A stretch of 30,635 bases of DNA from a virus, in the IMG/VR virus record IMGVR_UViG_3300037069_001433, positions 1-30,635 of that record; one strand, 5' to 3'. A model generated the notes under the pieces. That model was not told the DNA's origin, did not search any database, and saw nothing but the letters and a program-made list of their open reading frames with translations. This document shows positions 1 through 8,544 of the stretch, in pieces (position 1 is the first letter of the stretch; each line of letters begins with the position of its first letter). The translations under genes and the position numbers were made by a program.

Positions 1-34
1 GAAGTTATAAGACTACAGGCTAGCTACGACAGTT

Positions 35-247
35 TCAAGCAACTCTAGACCAGGCTACCAGGAAACGAGCTACCTGATTGCCATCATTGTCGGTCAAAAT
101 GAGAGTCGAGGTAGATGTTCCCTCCTTGACTGGAATAGGATCTTCTGCTTCCCAAGAAAGCCATCTATCATTTCCAAGCTCAATATCATTCCTATTTCCA
201 AAGTCAAGGACATCAGTGTAAAAATTAAAACCTTCTATTTCTTTCAT
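35..247 (-). CDS. Hypothetical small phage protein (70 aa)
   Basis: I do not recognise this protein. It is 70 residues, acidic, with no Cys pairs, membrane segment or signal peptide. Its C-terminal half (about residues 44-70) reads like a short beta-rich segment. The ATG at 247 lies 7 bases past the helicase TGA, and the end of the helicase gene supplies a GGAGG 11 bases upstream plus a GAAAGG touching the ATG, so translation is probably coupled to the helicase. It is the last gene of the left-end set in this window. The reading frame is intact, but the function is unknown. Confidence 0.65.
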   Translation of the reverse strand: MKEIEGFNFYTDVLDFGNRNDIELGNDRWLSWEAEDPIPVKEGTSTSTLILTDNDGNQVARFLVAWSRVA

Positions 248-253
248 CCTTTC

Positions 254-2233
254 TCACACCTCCAGAGATTCTAGGTAGTTGACAGCCTCGCTGAGATCGG
301 TGATCACAGGTGCATCGGGCAGGGCCTTCATGACCCGCCCTCCGTAGTTCTTCGCGGTCTTGCCGTAGAGGCGGCTGTCGAGAATGGCAACGACACCCTG
401 GTCGGACACGGTACGGATCAGCCGACCGTAAGCCTGAGTGAGCTTGAGGATCATCGTCGGGATAGCCATCCCGTAGAAGCCACCCTTAGGAGCCCACTGG
501 CCATTCTTCTTGGTGAGCAAGTTGCAGCGAGCGGTGAAGACCACATCGTTAGGGTTTACGAAAGGAGCCTTGTTGATGACGACCAGGCGAAGTGAATCGC
601 CCTGAATGTCGATACCAGTCATGAAGCTGTCGAGACCGAAAAGGACGCTGTGCTCGTCTGCGTCGAACTTCTCCTTCAGAACCTTGTTCGGCTCATCGCC
701 CTGCTTGAGAGCAACGTGACCCATGTTCGTGATCAGAGGGGCCAGAGAACGGTAAGACTCCTCCATCTCAACTCGACTGGTGAAGAGGAGAAGAGCACGA
801 CCGTTCGATGCGCGAAGCAATTCAGCAGTCGTTGCGATCGAGGAAGAGCGCCACTGGTTGGCCGTCTGACCTGCCGGGTGAGCGATCTGCGGGATGAAAG
901 TCCGGGCCTGGGACTTGAAGTTGAAGGGGGTTCCTGCATCGAAGCTGTCGAACCGATCAACACCCAACTCAGAGGCCATGAAGTCGAAGTTGTCACCTTC
1001 AGCCAAAGTTGCGGAGGTGAATACGACGGGGGCCTTCGTCAACAGATTCTCGCGAAGGAAATCGGAGATGTCCATCGGAGCCCACTTGATGACGTTGCCC
1101 TTCTTACCTTCAGCGATCTCCAGCCAACGGACCATCTCCTCATCCTCTGCAATCAGAACGGCAGTCATCCGGTTCATAGCGTTCTCGATACGACGAACCA
1201 GGCGCTTCTTCTTCTGGCCTGCCTGGTCGTTACCGTGAATCTGGAAGTTCGCAACGCGGGTACGAAGTGTGTCAAGCTCGTTGATCAGACTTTCGATGTG
1301 AGGGGCAAGCTCAACCATGATCGAGGAAGTGAAATCTACGGTCTTGGACCGCTTGTCCTGACGCCGATCGAGTGCACGCTGAACGACATTGAAGAGGTCA
1401 GCGGTGACATCATTGATCTTCATCAGTGCATTCCGGTCTGCCAGGAACTTAGCAACCTCAGTGCCCAGTCGATGGTAGCTACCAGAGGTCACCTCGCCAC
1501 CGAGAGCATTGGTCACGAAGGAGTTCATCTCATGAGCCTCATCAACGACCACACCACCGAAGTCAGGGAGAATACCCGTCACTGCGTGATCTGGTACGCC
1601 AGCGGCCTTCTGAGCTGCCTTTACGGCCAGGTCTGCGGCAAGCACCGCATGGTTGACGACTACGACGTTCGATTCCTTCGCCCGATCCTTGGCAAGCTCC
1701 GAGAAGCAGACCTTTCCGAATGGGCACTCCTTCTTACCGGGGCATTCGTCGCTGGTGGTAGAGAGCATCGCCTGCTCCTGAGGAGCGAGAGAAAGCTGAA
1801 GGTCAACGATCTCACCAGAGAAGTCGCTGTTGTCGTCCATCTCCCGGCGAAGATCGTTCTTCAGAGCGAGATTTTCAAGTTCATCGACCTTGGCAAGGCA
1901 GACGTAGTTGCTGCGACCCTTCAGAACAGTGAACTTGAAATCTCCGAGAACGTTCTGGAGGAAGGGAAGATCCTTACTTGCAAGCTGATCCTGGAGAGCC
2001 TTCGTGGCGGTTGCGTAGATGCCGGGCTTGCCTGTTTCCTTGGAACGCCGAATCAGACCGACGACGCCGACGAAAGACTTTCCGGTTCCACAACCGGCCT
2101 GAGCGAACAGGTGGCGCGAGTCGCGGAATGCGGTTTCTACCTGAGTTGCCAGGTGGTCCTGGTTGACACGCGGCTGGTAGCCCGGGAGCGAGATCTGAAA
2201 CTTCTCAGTCGCTTCTTTCCAGGTGAACTTCAC
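254..2233 (-). CDS. DinG/XPD-type Fe-S ATP-dependent helicase
   Basis: A 659-residue superfamily 2 helicase of the XPD/DinG type, which unwinds DNA 5' to 3' using ATP. Visible motifs in order are Walker A AQAGCGTGKS at residues 44-53, a four-cysteine Fe-S cluster set at C112, C164, C170 and C176, VVNHAVLAADL near 192, the DEAH box at 231-234, a VFTSATL motif in the second RecA domain, and a C-terminal QAYGRLIR (motif VI). The length is typical for the family. The start is GTG, chosen because GAAGGAG sits 5 bases upstream. It probably acts in phage DNA replication, recombination or repair. Hand-counted lines within the gene run 53-62% GC against 38-42% in tail genes, so it may have a separate origin. 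The family call is firm; the exact role is inferred. Confidence 0.93.
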   Translation of the reverse strand: MKFTWKEATEKFQISLPGYQPRVNQDHLATQVETAFRDSRHLFAQAGCGTGKSFVGVVGLIRRSKETGKPGIYATATKALQDQLASKDLPFLQNVLGDFKFTVLKGRSNYVCLAKVDELENLALKNDLRREMDDNSDFSGEIVDLQLSLAPQEQAMLSTTSDECPGKKECPFGKVCFSELAKDRAKESNVVVVNHAVLAADLAVKAAQKAAGVPDHAVTGILPDFGGVVVDEAHEMNSFVTNALGGEVTSGSYHRLGTEVAKFLADRNALMKINDVTADLFNVVQRALDRRQDKRSKTVDFTSSIMVELAPHIESLINELDTLRTRVANFQIHGNDQAGQKKKRLVRRIENAMNRMTAVLIAEDEEMVRWLEIAEGKKGNVIKWAPMDISDFLRENLLTKAPVVFTSATLAEGDNFDFMASELGVDRFDSFDAGTPFNFKSQARTFIPQIAHPAGQTANQWRSSSIATTAELLRASNGRALLLFTSRVEMEESYRSLAPLITNMGHVALKQGDEPNKVLKEKFDADEHSVLFGLDSFMTGIDIQGDSLRLVVINKAPFVNPNDVVFTARCNLLTKKNGQWAPKGGFYGMAIPTMILKLTQAYGRLIRTVSDQGVVAILDSRLYGKTAKNYGGRVMKALPDAPVITDLSEAVNYLESLEV

Positions 2234-2271
2234 GGTAACTCCTTCAGTAGGTATATGGACACTCTAGCAGC

Positions 2272-2841
2272 CTAGACCGAGGATAACAAATCCTCTTCTA
2301 GTTCCGAGAAATTCTTCCGAAAAAGGCTCAGAGTATCCAGAACTTCGCGAGCTACCTGCCCAGGAAGTACTTCGAGTTGTCCGTTTTTGAACCAAATCAA
2401 ATTTTTGTAAGCCACGTTCTTAGGGCACTTATTGCATCCGTACCTTTTGCCCGACTGTGGGGCACGTTGGCGACCGCCGATATGTCCGTGTTTGGAACAG
2501 ACAGCCTTCCAAAGGAAGGGGATAGGCTTCACGATGGTCTCGGTATCGAAGCAACGCTTACCGTTTCCACCGAGTTGCCGGAACTTAGCTGACCACACTC
2601 GATCGTGCTTGTGTCCTTGAGTTAAGGCATGAGCCACCTCATGACGAATGGTATCTAGGCTTCCCTCGTAGGTGCGAGATGCCAATAGGTTACGAGAGAA
2701 CGATAACGTTTTAGTCTCGTAATCACATTGACCTGCCCTTCTGAGGGCATTATCTAGCTTCACTGACCAGCCTATGAGGCCATGAGAGAAGATCAAACCG
2801 TCAGCGATTTTGAAGACCTGAGCCTGCGTCATGTGTTCCAT
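2272..2841 (-). CDS. SprT-like zinc metalloprotease
   Basis: A 189-residue protein with the zincin signature RHEVAH at residues 66-71 (His67, Glu68, His71), followed by a HKHD segment whose His77 or His79 would be the third zinc ligand, then W83. This is the SprT/Spartan-like arrangement. The C-terminal part carries a zinc-ribbon-like set of C115-x2-H118 and C136-x2-C139. Spartan proteins cleave DNA-protein crosslinks. A phage version next to a DinG helicase could serve DNA repair or removal of bound host proteins, but that is inference. No good Shine-Dalgarno is visible before M1 or the alternative M4. The upstream gene stops 11 bases before the ATG, so reinitiation is plausible. Confidence 0.87.
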   Translation of the reverse strand: MEHMTQAQVFKIADGLIFSHGLIGWSVKLDNALRRAGQCDYETKTLSFSRNLLASRTYEGSLDTIRHEVAHALTQGHKHDRVWSAKFRQLGGNGKRCFDTETIVKPIPFLWKAVCSKHGHIGGRQRAPQSGKRYGCNKCPKNVAYKNLIWFKNGQLEVLPGQVAREVLDTLSLFRKNFSELEEDLLSSV

Positions 2842-2852
2842 GAGATGGGAGT

Positions 2853-3068
2853 CTAGCCGAAGTCTTGGTTCGGATCAACCCTCAACCCACCTGGATTCAG
2901 ATAGTCAGTGATAGCATCCCCAACCTGGCGGCCTACATCATTCTGTCCAGCTAACAGTTCCGGGTAGGATTCATCTACAGCGGTAGCATAACCATGCTTC
3001 CTGCCGAGAACATATCCCGAACTAAAGATTCTCTTTAGGTATTCTTCGTTATCTTTCGGTGCAGTCAT
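2853..3068 (-). CDS. Hypothetical small protein, leaderless start (71 aa)
   Basis: I do not recognise this 71-residue protein. It has a helical N-terminal half (EEYLKRIFSSGYVLGRKHGY) and no cysteines or membrane segments. The frame is open back to a GTG at 3128, which would add 20 residues. I prefer the ATG at 3068 because a promoter-like TTGACG-N18-TACACT lies inside the extension and its -10 ends 6 bases before this ATG, so the extension would be upstream of the transcript start. No usable Shine-Dalgarno is present (the nearest, AGGTGGGG, is 14 bases away), which fits a leaderless mRNA. The SprT-like gene follows 11 bases later and probably shares the transcript. Confidence 0.65.
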   Translation of the reverse strand: MTAPKDNEEYLKRIFSSGYVLGRKHGYATAVDESYPELLAGQNDVGRQVGDAITDYLNPGGLRVDPNQDFG

Positions 3069-3074
3069 AGGTAA

Positions 3075-3104
3075 AGTGTAAACCCCACCTCGCGCGCGCG
3101 TCAA
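3075..3104 (-). promoter_or_regulatory. Promoter for leaderless 71-aa gene
   Basis: Reading the minus strand, a -35 TTGACG (3104-3099) is followed by 18 bases and a -10 TACACT (3080-3075). Six bases later is the ATG at 3068. A start site about 7 bases past the -10 would put the RNA 5' end at the ATG itself. The 18-base spacer begins with a CGCGCGCG run. Confidence 0.6.
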
Positions 3105-3128
3105 GTTATTGATAACTGTAATAGTCAC

Positions 3129-3244
3129 AGACTTAGTAAATATAGAGTAAAGAGTGAATATAGAAATACAGAGAGAGTAATACTTGACAATCTAACTATA
3201 AATAGGTTACCCTAACAGATCTTTATATAACGCGCGCGATTGTT
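3129..3244. other. AT-rich intergenic stretch, no gene
   Basis: About 116 bases with no reading frame I can support, between the stop of the 118-aa gene and the left-end gene set. It is AT-rich except for a CGCGCGCG run at 3231-3238. On the minus strand a weak promoter candidate TTGAAA (3248-3243), 15 bases, TATAAA (3227-3222) spans that run. I see no convincing rho-independent terminator in it. Confidence 0.5.
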
Positions 3245-3601
3245 TCAAACTGAACTTGATTTGTCAAGTAAACTTTCGAGATGTGAATCTCTTGCGCTTC
3301 TCAAACTCTCTAGGGTATTCTTGACTGCAAGATTTACCCTTTTCTCTGTAATAGAGAATGGAGCCATGATAGCATTCATGTAAACTGAAGGAGTCTCTGG
3401 GTCACCTGTAGGGATTTCCAAATATAGAACTAAGGCTGGTACCATTGAGACAGATGCACCATCTTCAACAGCAGGATCGGGAAAGGTAGCTAAACCATAA
3501 TCCCAAGTAACCTCTTCTTGATCAAGCGAGTGTTCAACTATAGCCTTAGTTATCCAAGGCTTTACTTTATCCGTTAACCTCTTAGGAGTTTTTGTTGTCA
3601 T
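3245..3601 (-). CDS. Hypothetical protein, leaderless start (118 aa)
   Basis: I cannot name the function of this 118-residue protein. It has a basic N-terminus, a central beta-rich hydrophobic stretch (VSMVPALVLYLEIP, near residues 51-64) and a charged helical C-terminus with an ESLRSARDSHLESLL segment. The ATG at 3601 has no Shine-Dalgarno at usable spacing (AAGGG is 16-17 bases away). A perfect TATAAT ends 7 bases upstream of the ATG, so the gene may be transcribed from its own promoter as a leaderless mRNA, separately from the tail operon that ends 19 bases before it. It could be a late accessory gene; no more can be said from sequence. Confidence 0.7.
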   Translation of the reverse strand: MTTKTPKRLTDKVKPWITKAIVEHSLDQEEVTWDYGLATFPDPAVEDGASVSMVPALVLYLEIPTGDPETPSVYMNAIMAPFSITEKRVNLAVKNTLESLRSARDSHLESLLDKSSSV

Positions 3602-3608
3602 AGAATAG

Positions 3609-3614
3609 ATTATA
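3609..3614 (-). promoter_or_regulatory. -10 box TATAAT before 118-aa gene
   Basis: A perfect TATAAT on the minus strand, 7 bases from the ATG at 3601. A TG sits directly upstream of the box. No good -35 is present at 17-19 bases (ACTATT or GACTAT), so recognition would lean on the -10 or on a phage factor. Confidence 0.5.
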
Positions 3615-3619
3615 CACCC

Positions 3620-6600
3620 TTACTTATTTGAAATAGTCTTCTTGAAATTGAACCACCAAGTACGAGGGATCGGCTTATTCCACACCATCCATTTAGGATC
3701 TCTGTCTATCGGACCATAATGATCTGAAGGCACAAGGTTAGGTCCCAGGGGAAGTTGGGTAGGTCTAGGGGGAATACCCTGAGACATACCCTGATAGACT
3801 GGTCTGATAGTTAGATTATTGATCGTAACATCTCCGGAATAGGAAGTTACCCTCCATACTAGATTGTTATAGTTAGTAAGCCTATTTGGGAATATCATTA
3901 TTCCTCTTGGATTATTACGGATATCCCCCGAATTCCAGAATGTCAATCCACCATCGCAAGAGAATGCCCATACAACAGGCTCCCAGAACAGTGCAACACT
4001 TTGAGTGAACCAGTAGTCAAGAGTAGGAGTCTTCTGAATCAATCGAATGATTATATTCTGTACGGATGCTCTTGTTGTCAACGACAACTGATCATAGGTT
4101 CTGGTACCACCATAGGTAACATTTCCCCAAGTTACATTACTTGTATTAGTTGCCAATAGTGAAGCATCTGGATTCCAAGAGAATCCTTCGATGATCGTGT
4201 ATTGACCGGCACTATTTCCGTTATTTGCTCCACCGACTCCTCTTACTGTGGTGTCCCATATCCCAATTCCTGAGTAGACTCCGACAACCGCATTAGATTG
4301 AAGGACAACAATAGCTTGAGTATCGTTGACTCCAATTGACCATGTTGTCTTAAAGCTTGAAGAAAGTGTCTGAGCAGAGATGTACCTGACAGCTATCGGG
4401 CCTGCGGTTGCAGATGCGAACATGCTTGTCTTTACTGTAGATCCAGGATTATTGATAGGATCATAGTAGCCTGCGGATAGGAGGATCGTTCCATCTGCTT
4501 GCAGCGTAAGGATCTTACCTGAAACCGGATTGTAGTTCAGGTATGCGATAGCCTGTTGACTCGTGGCTAGTCCTGATGCTACCTGAGTTACATTGAAATC
4601 CATTGATCCATATTGATCTTTTACATCCACGACAGCCATCGTTCCGGGGATAGTGAATGCACCACCTGGAGCTAATGATGAGGCAGCAGTAGCATTAAGC
4701 ACAGTCGAATACGTAAATGCTCCAGCATACTCCCATCTTTTTGTTGGTAACTGATCCCAGAAGATGCTTCCTGTTCCTGAATCAACCAACTGAGAGGTCT
4801 GAGGAACTGGTAGTGCTAGCTGTTGGTTTACAAGGTTGATCTGGACTGGACTTGGATTCCAAGCAAAATAGGTAAAGGTCTGATTAGCAGCTCCCATGAG
4901 TGCTCTTACTGTTCCGAATGATCTTGTCCCGGAATAGGTCTGTACCCAAGTTTCAGTAGCTGTTGGTGTGTCATTGTTACGAGTGAATACAAGTAACGAA
5001 TACGGTCTAACGGTTGGATCTGCACCAGCTACTTGTTGACCCGCTGGAACGATGGATGTAGGCATGAACTTGAACCTGTAACGGACACCATTCGCTAGAG
5101 CAGTTGTCATAGTTAAAAGGGTAGCTGAGATATTAGTTGACTCGATAGTGGAGTCGTTCATCATCAGCCAACCACCGAGGTCAATAACTGGCACGGCAGC
5201 ACTATGGGTTGCGGTTGTCACGGCCGTTCCTATGGTGACATCAAGGGTCCCCCATGGAGTTCCGGTATCTACCTCGCTTCGGTTACCTGTAGAAACCGCT
5301 TTAGCGGCGCTAGAAGCAACGCTGAGCGACGTTCCTCCGCTTGGAGTGTTCCAGGACTGGCCAGAGGTGAAAAAGCCCAGAGAGGAGCTGTCAGCCCTTT
5401 GGAAGTTATCGCTCCAGGAAGACCAGATCTTCTTTCCGATGAGATCTCCCCATGTGATACCTACTTTTCCTCCGAAGTCCTTGATATCTACAGACGTATA
5501 CCACTCCTTCACTTCGTTTTTTCCGACATTGGATTGCTGTTCGGCCAGGATTCCTCCCGAGTCTGCATCGATTATCTGAATCCATAGAGGTTGTGTAAGA
5601 CTTTGAGTTGCTGTAACTCTAGCGGCAGCGTGAACTTTTCCACCAGGAGGTAATGGAATCGGACTCGACTGGATACCTCCTGTAAAACTCGGTGCCTGTA
5701 ATCCTACAGAGAGATCCCTATAGGAAACCGCTGTGGGGTGAGAGGAATCAGCATAGTTGTAAAGAACATTGATAGCTGTCGAAGTAGGAATGGAGCCCGT
5801 TGACACAATACCTATTGTCGTCACCGAATTAGGGTTAGAACCATTCGTAGCAGAAAGGCTATAGTCAGTTCCAAGTACGTAGTTGATCGTTCCATCGGCT
5901 GATTGAACCTGGATAGAGGTTTGCTGAATACCTTGATGTGTAAGTACTGAAGTAGAAGATGTTGTTGGGAATGTAACCGAATCAGTAGATGATTGATATC
6001 CCTTCCCTACCGCTAATCCTCCCCAGGTTACGTAGTTGATCGAGATGTCTCCCCAGAAACCTTGATTAGTCTGTCGAGAAACAAGAAGAGCTGTATCTCC
6101 ACCAGAAAGTGGTTGTGTCAGACCAAGTATCTTTCCGTCACCCTGCGATGACCAATTGGTTACCTGAGATGGTGAATATGAGGGATCACTGAATTCACCA
6201 TTAGTATTTATTTGCTTATTATCAGTCTGTTGTGATGCAAACTGAATTCCTCTTATTGGTCTCTGAGTAGGAATAAGTACAGAAGTAGTTCTGGCATAAG
6301 AGGAGGATCTGTTTGTTCCACTGTAAAGACCACCACCTGCGGGAATATACCAGTTACCCTGGTTGACTCCAGTTCCATCTGTGAATGACTCCTCTATAAA
6401 GCTATGATCCTGAGGAGAAGACTTCACCGTTCTGGAAAATTGGATTTGCCTTAGACCTGTGTAGTAACTGATATTCGAAGTTTGTCTTATATTCGAGATT
6501 GTGTAGTTGTGCTTTCCGACCTTATTAAACCTGGGAGAGGTTCTATCGGGATGCCATTGACGATACTTCCACTCATTACCGAGGGTACGCAAACGCAACT

Positions 6601-8542
6601 GAGTTTCATAATCTTCAGATACATAAACTTCTGTAGTCGTGAATCCAGTATCTGTCTGACCGGTTCCAATTTGGGTGGGAGCATCATTGAAGGACATCGA
6701 ATTAGCCAATGAAATTTGAACATTGGTTCCCATATCATCTACAGACGACCTATCTCCATCATTGTCGGAGAATTGCTGAATGACTTCTGGAGGGAAGGTC
6801 TTTACGGTACGTTCAACGGGAATGAATTTCTCATTGACTTCAGCACGAAGATTAGTTATTTCTAAATTCCAGAACTTAGCTTTAGTAGGAGGCAATTGCA
6901 TATTACCCCTATGTAATTCATACTCTCTGGGAATAGGGGTCCAGCTCATGTTTTCGTAATTGAAGGCTGGACCGCCTACCATACCTGTAGCTGAGGTATT
7001 TGAGATTAACGAGGAATCAAAGCGGAGAAGGGCATTCTTTGAAGCAACATCCGAGCCTGTTTGGAATCTCGGGATTTTTGAGAATTTCGAAGGTCCCTGA
7101 AGGAACGAGTCATCTATCCAACTTTCTTGTTTTAGAATGAATGCAGATATTACGCTATTGGCGAATTTAGTATTCGTTATATCGGTTCCTATAAAAATTT
7201 GAGCTGGAAGGTTGGAACCGATATTAACCGATGCTGTAATATCAGAGGTAGTTACTATTCCGCTTTGTTGTACACTTAAGTGTAACATTCCGTTATGGTA
7301 AGCACCAATTAGCTGAATAGGATTAGTTGAATCAAGTGACACAGCTAATAGGTTCGTGTCATTAGAGATTGTTTTTAGGAAGACCCCAGTTGAATTGAAT
7401 CCTATCTGGAAACTACCGCAACCAAAAAGAATGTGGTCATTGCCATCTGCTGATTGAGAAAAACCTAATGTAAACTCGATCCCTATCCACCATGGTTGTG
7501 ATGGATCGAATGAGATATATCCATTGTTTACCTGTAAGAAAGAAGCATCTCCATAATTACCTAAATTAATATTCCCAGCAGAGTTGATGCCCGCATTGGA
7601 GAAGGATGCTTGAGTTGTCGTTAATGCCTTTCTGGATGATACAAACTCCCCGCCAACTGCATCGTTCGAATAGTAGAGGGTTACATGACTGCCATCATAG
7701 AGAGGATCAATAAAGATCCTATCGATGATCTGGCCATCGCCAGTCTTATCTCTTAGGTCCGCATAGAAGTTGACCACAGCACGAGGAAAAGGTTGTGGCT
7801 CAGATTTCCAAATCAATGGAGCAGATGCATCAGTATTAAATAGGATACTATTAGCGAAATTGGTCTTCTTAGCGAAACCTATGTTGGAGCCGAATACGTC
7901 TGCTGAGTTAGCGAATACCTTCTCATTCGCTGGTGATCCATCTTCTAGGATTGATCTAGGAATATCATTCTCTGAAGAGATTTCATATCCGATGTAGATG
8001 TTCTGAAGGGCAACTGAATAAGATATTGCATTTCCTGAACTATCTAATGGAGGTTGTCCATTAGGGTTTCTTTGAATTATGAATCTTATCTTTTGCATTT
8101 CATCGGGTGCCACATTAAATTGCAACCTTTCCCAATGTCCATCATAATCATGTTGAGGATGATTATGTCCCTCGACTGTATTTGGAGAAGGAAGAATAGC
8201 AGGGAAAGATCGAAGTATCTCTAATGAGATCGGATTAGAAGTAACAGGATCAATTACTGGGAGCCAATTGTTCCCAGAATCTCTAGTATATTGTATGGTT
8301 ATTGTCGAAGGGAATCTAGAGACATCGAATGAGATACGATTAGTTAAGGAGGCAGTAGAAAAATTCATCTCCAGTACCTCTTGGGTCGTATCATTAATGA
8401 AATGCTTTTCTGATGCCCAGAATCTATCAGAACTTGATGAATTATTAGGGACAGCAACAGTTGGCCGATTGAGATTAAGTGCCTGGCTAACCGAAGATGC
8501 TTCTGATGAGCCTACAAACAAATTTGATAGTGGTTTAGTCAT
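3620..8542 (-). CDS. Large tail fibre / receptor-binding-type protein (1640 aa)
   Basis: The largest gene in the window, directly after the gpI-position gene (2-base gap) and last in the late operon, where P2-like phages place the fibre. It is beta-rich and modular. Residues 1-200 form a discoidin-like region including DGHWERLQF. About 325-485 is LamG/concanavalin-like, around W351-W352. About 855-935 is an about 75-residue module also present in the tail sheath. About 1045-1240 begins DNFQRADSSSLG, typical of concanavalin-type lectin domains. About 1265-1455 looks like a second copy, since both copies end in a VR...WNP segment. The C-terminal about 180 residues are another beta domain. The likely role is a baseplate-attached fibre or host-surface binder; this is inferred from domains and position. 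No enzymatic motif was recognised. Confidence 0.82.
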   Translation of the reverse strand: MTKPLSNLFVGSSEASSVSQALNLNRPTVAVPNNSSSSDRFWASEKHFINDTTQEVLEMNFSTASLTNRISFDVSRFPSTITIQYTRDSGNNWLPVIDPVTSNPISLEILRSFPAILPSPNTVEGHNHPQHDYDGHWERLQFNVAPDEMQKIRFIIQRNPNGQPPLDSSGNAISYSVALQNIYIGYEISSENDIPRSILEDGSPANEKVFANSADVFGSNIGFAKKTNFANSILFNTDASAPLIWKSEPQPFPRAVVNFYADLRDKTGDGQIIDRIFIDPLYDGSHVTLYYSNDAVGGEFVSSRKALTTTQASFSNAGINSAGNINLGNYGDASFLQVNNGYISFDPSQPWWIGIEFTLGFSQSADGNDHILFGCGSFQIGFNSTGVFLKTISNDTNLLAVSLDSTNPIQLIGAYHNGMLHLSVQQSGIVTTSDITASVNIGSNLPAQIFIGTDITNTKFANSVISAFILKQESWIDDSFLQGPSKFSKIPRFQTGSDVASKNALLRFDSSLISNTSATGMVGGPAFNYENMSWTPIPREYELHRGNMQLPPTKAKFWNLEITNLRAEVNEKFIPVERTVKTFPPEVIQQFSDNDGDRSSVDDMGTNVQISLANSMSFNDAPTQIGTGQTDTGFTTTEVYVSEDYETQLRLRTLGNEWKYRQWHPDRTSPRFNKVGKHNYTISNIRQTSNISYYTGLRQIQFSRTVKSSPQDHSFIEESFTDGTGVNQGNWYIPAGGGLYSGTNRSSSYARTTSVLIPTQRPIRGIQFASQQTDNKQINTNGEFSDPSYSPSQVTNWSSQGDGKILGLTQPLSGGDTALLVSRQTNQGFWGDISINYVTWGGLAVGKGYQSSTDSVTFPTTSSTSVLTHQGIQQTSIQVQSADGTINYVLGTDYSLSATNGSNPNSVTTIGIVSTGSIPTSTAINVLYNYADSSHPTAVSYRDLSVGLQAPSFTGGIQSSPIPLPPGGKVHAAARVTATQSLTQPLWIQIIDADSGGILAEQQSNVGKNEVKEWYTSVDIKDFGGKVGITWGDLIGKKIWSSWSDNFQRADSSSLGFFTSGQSWNTPSGGTSLSVASSAAKAVSTGNRSEVDTGTPWGTLDVTIGTAVTTATHSAAVPVIDLGGWLMMNDSTIESTNISATLLTMTTALANGVRYRFKFMPTSIVPAGQQVAGADPTVRPYSLLVFTRNNDTPTATETWVQTYSGTRSFGTVRALMGAANQTFTYFAWNPSPVQINLVNQQLALPVPQTSQLVDSGTGSIFWDQLPTKRWEYAGAFTYSTVLNATAASSLAPGGAFTIPGTMAVVDVKDQYGSMDFNVTQVASGLATSQQAIAYLNYNPVSGKILTLQADGTILLSAGYYDPINNPGSTVKTSMFASATAGPIAVRYISAQTLSSSFKTTWSIGVNDTQAIVVLQSNAVVGVYSGIGIWDTTVRGVGGANNGNSAGQYTIIEGFSWNPDASLLATNTSNVTWGNVTYGGTRTYDQLSLTTRASVQNIIIRLIQKTPTLDYWFTQSVALFWEPVVWAFSCDGGLTFWNSGDIRNNPRGIMIFPNRLTNYNNLVWRVTSYSGDVTINNLTIRPVYQGMSQGIPPRPTQLPLGPNLVPSDHYGPIDRDPKWMVWNKPIPRTWWFNFKKTISNK
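5725..5985 (-). other. Shared beta module within the 1640-aa fibre gene
   Basis: Encodes fibre residues about 855-940: HQGIQQTSI (Gln870), VLGTDYSLSAT, SVTTIGIVS, VLYNYA. By eye about 39 of 77 aligned positions are identical to the sheath module. Confidence 0.75.
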
Positions 8543-8544
8543 AT

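Noticed and set aside
650-2275. 541-codon open frame on the plus strand opposite the helicase
   Set aside because: It mirrors the helicase gene, whose motifs are complete; the plus-strand protein has no recognisable domain and no ribosome site, and GC-rich codons on the other strand readily leave such frames open.
3069-3128. GTG start at 3128 adding 20 residues to the 71-aa protein
   Set aside because: The extension overlaps a good promoter, has no Shine-Dalgarno, and its residues look like translated control sequence.
3184-3212. Plus-strand TTGACA with a TACCCT 18 bases on
   Set aside because: The -10 is poor and no plus-strand gene follows; it would transcribe against the late operon.
5148-5587. 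Two overlapping plus-strand open frames of 127-143 codons inside the fibre gene
   Set aside because: Both lie opposite the conserved lectin-like domain and have low-complexity products without a start signal.
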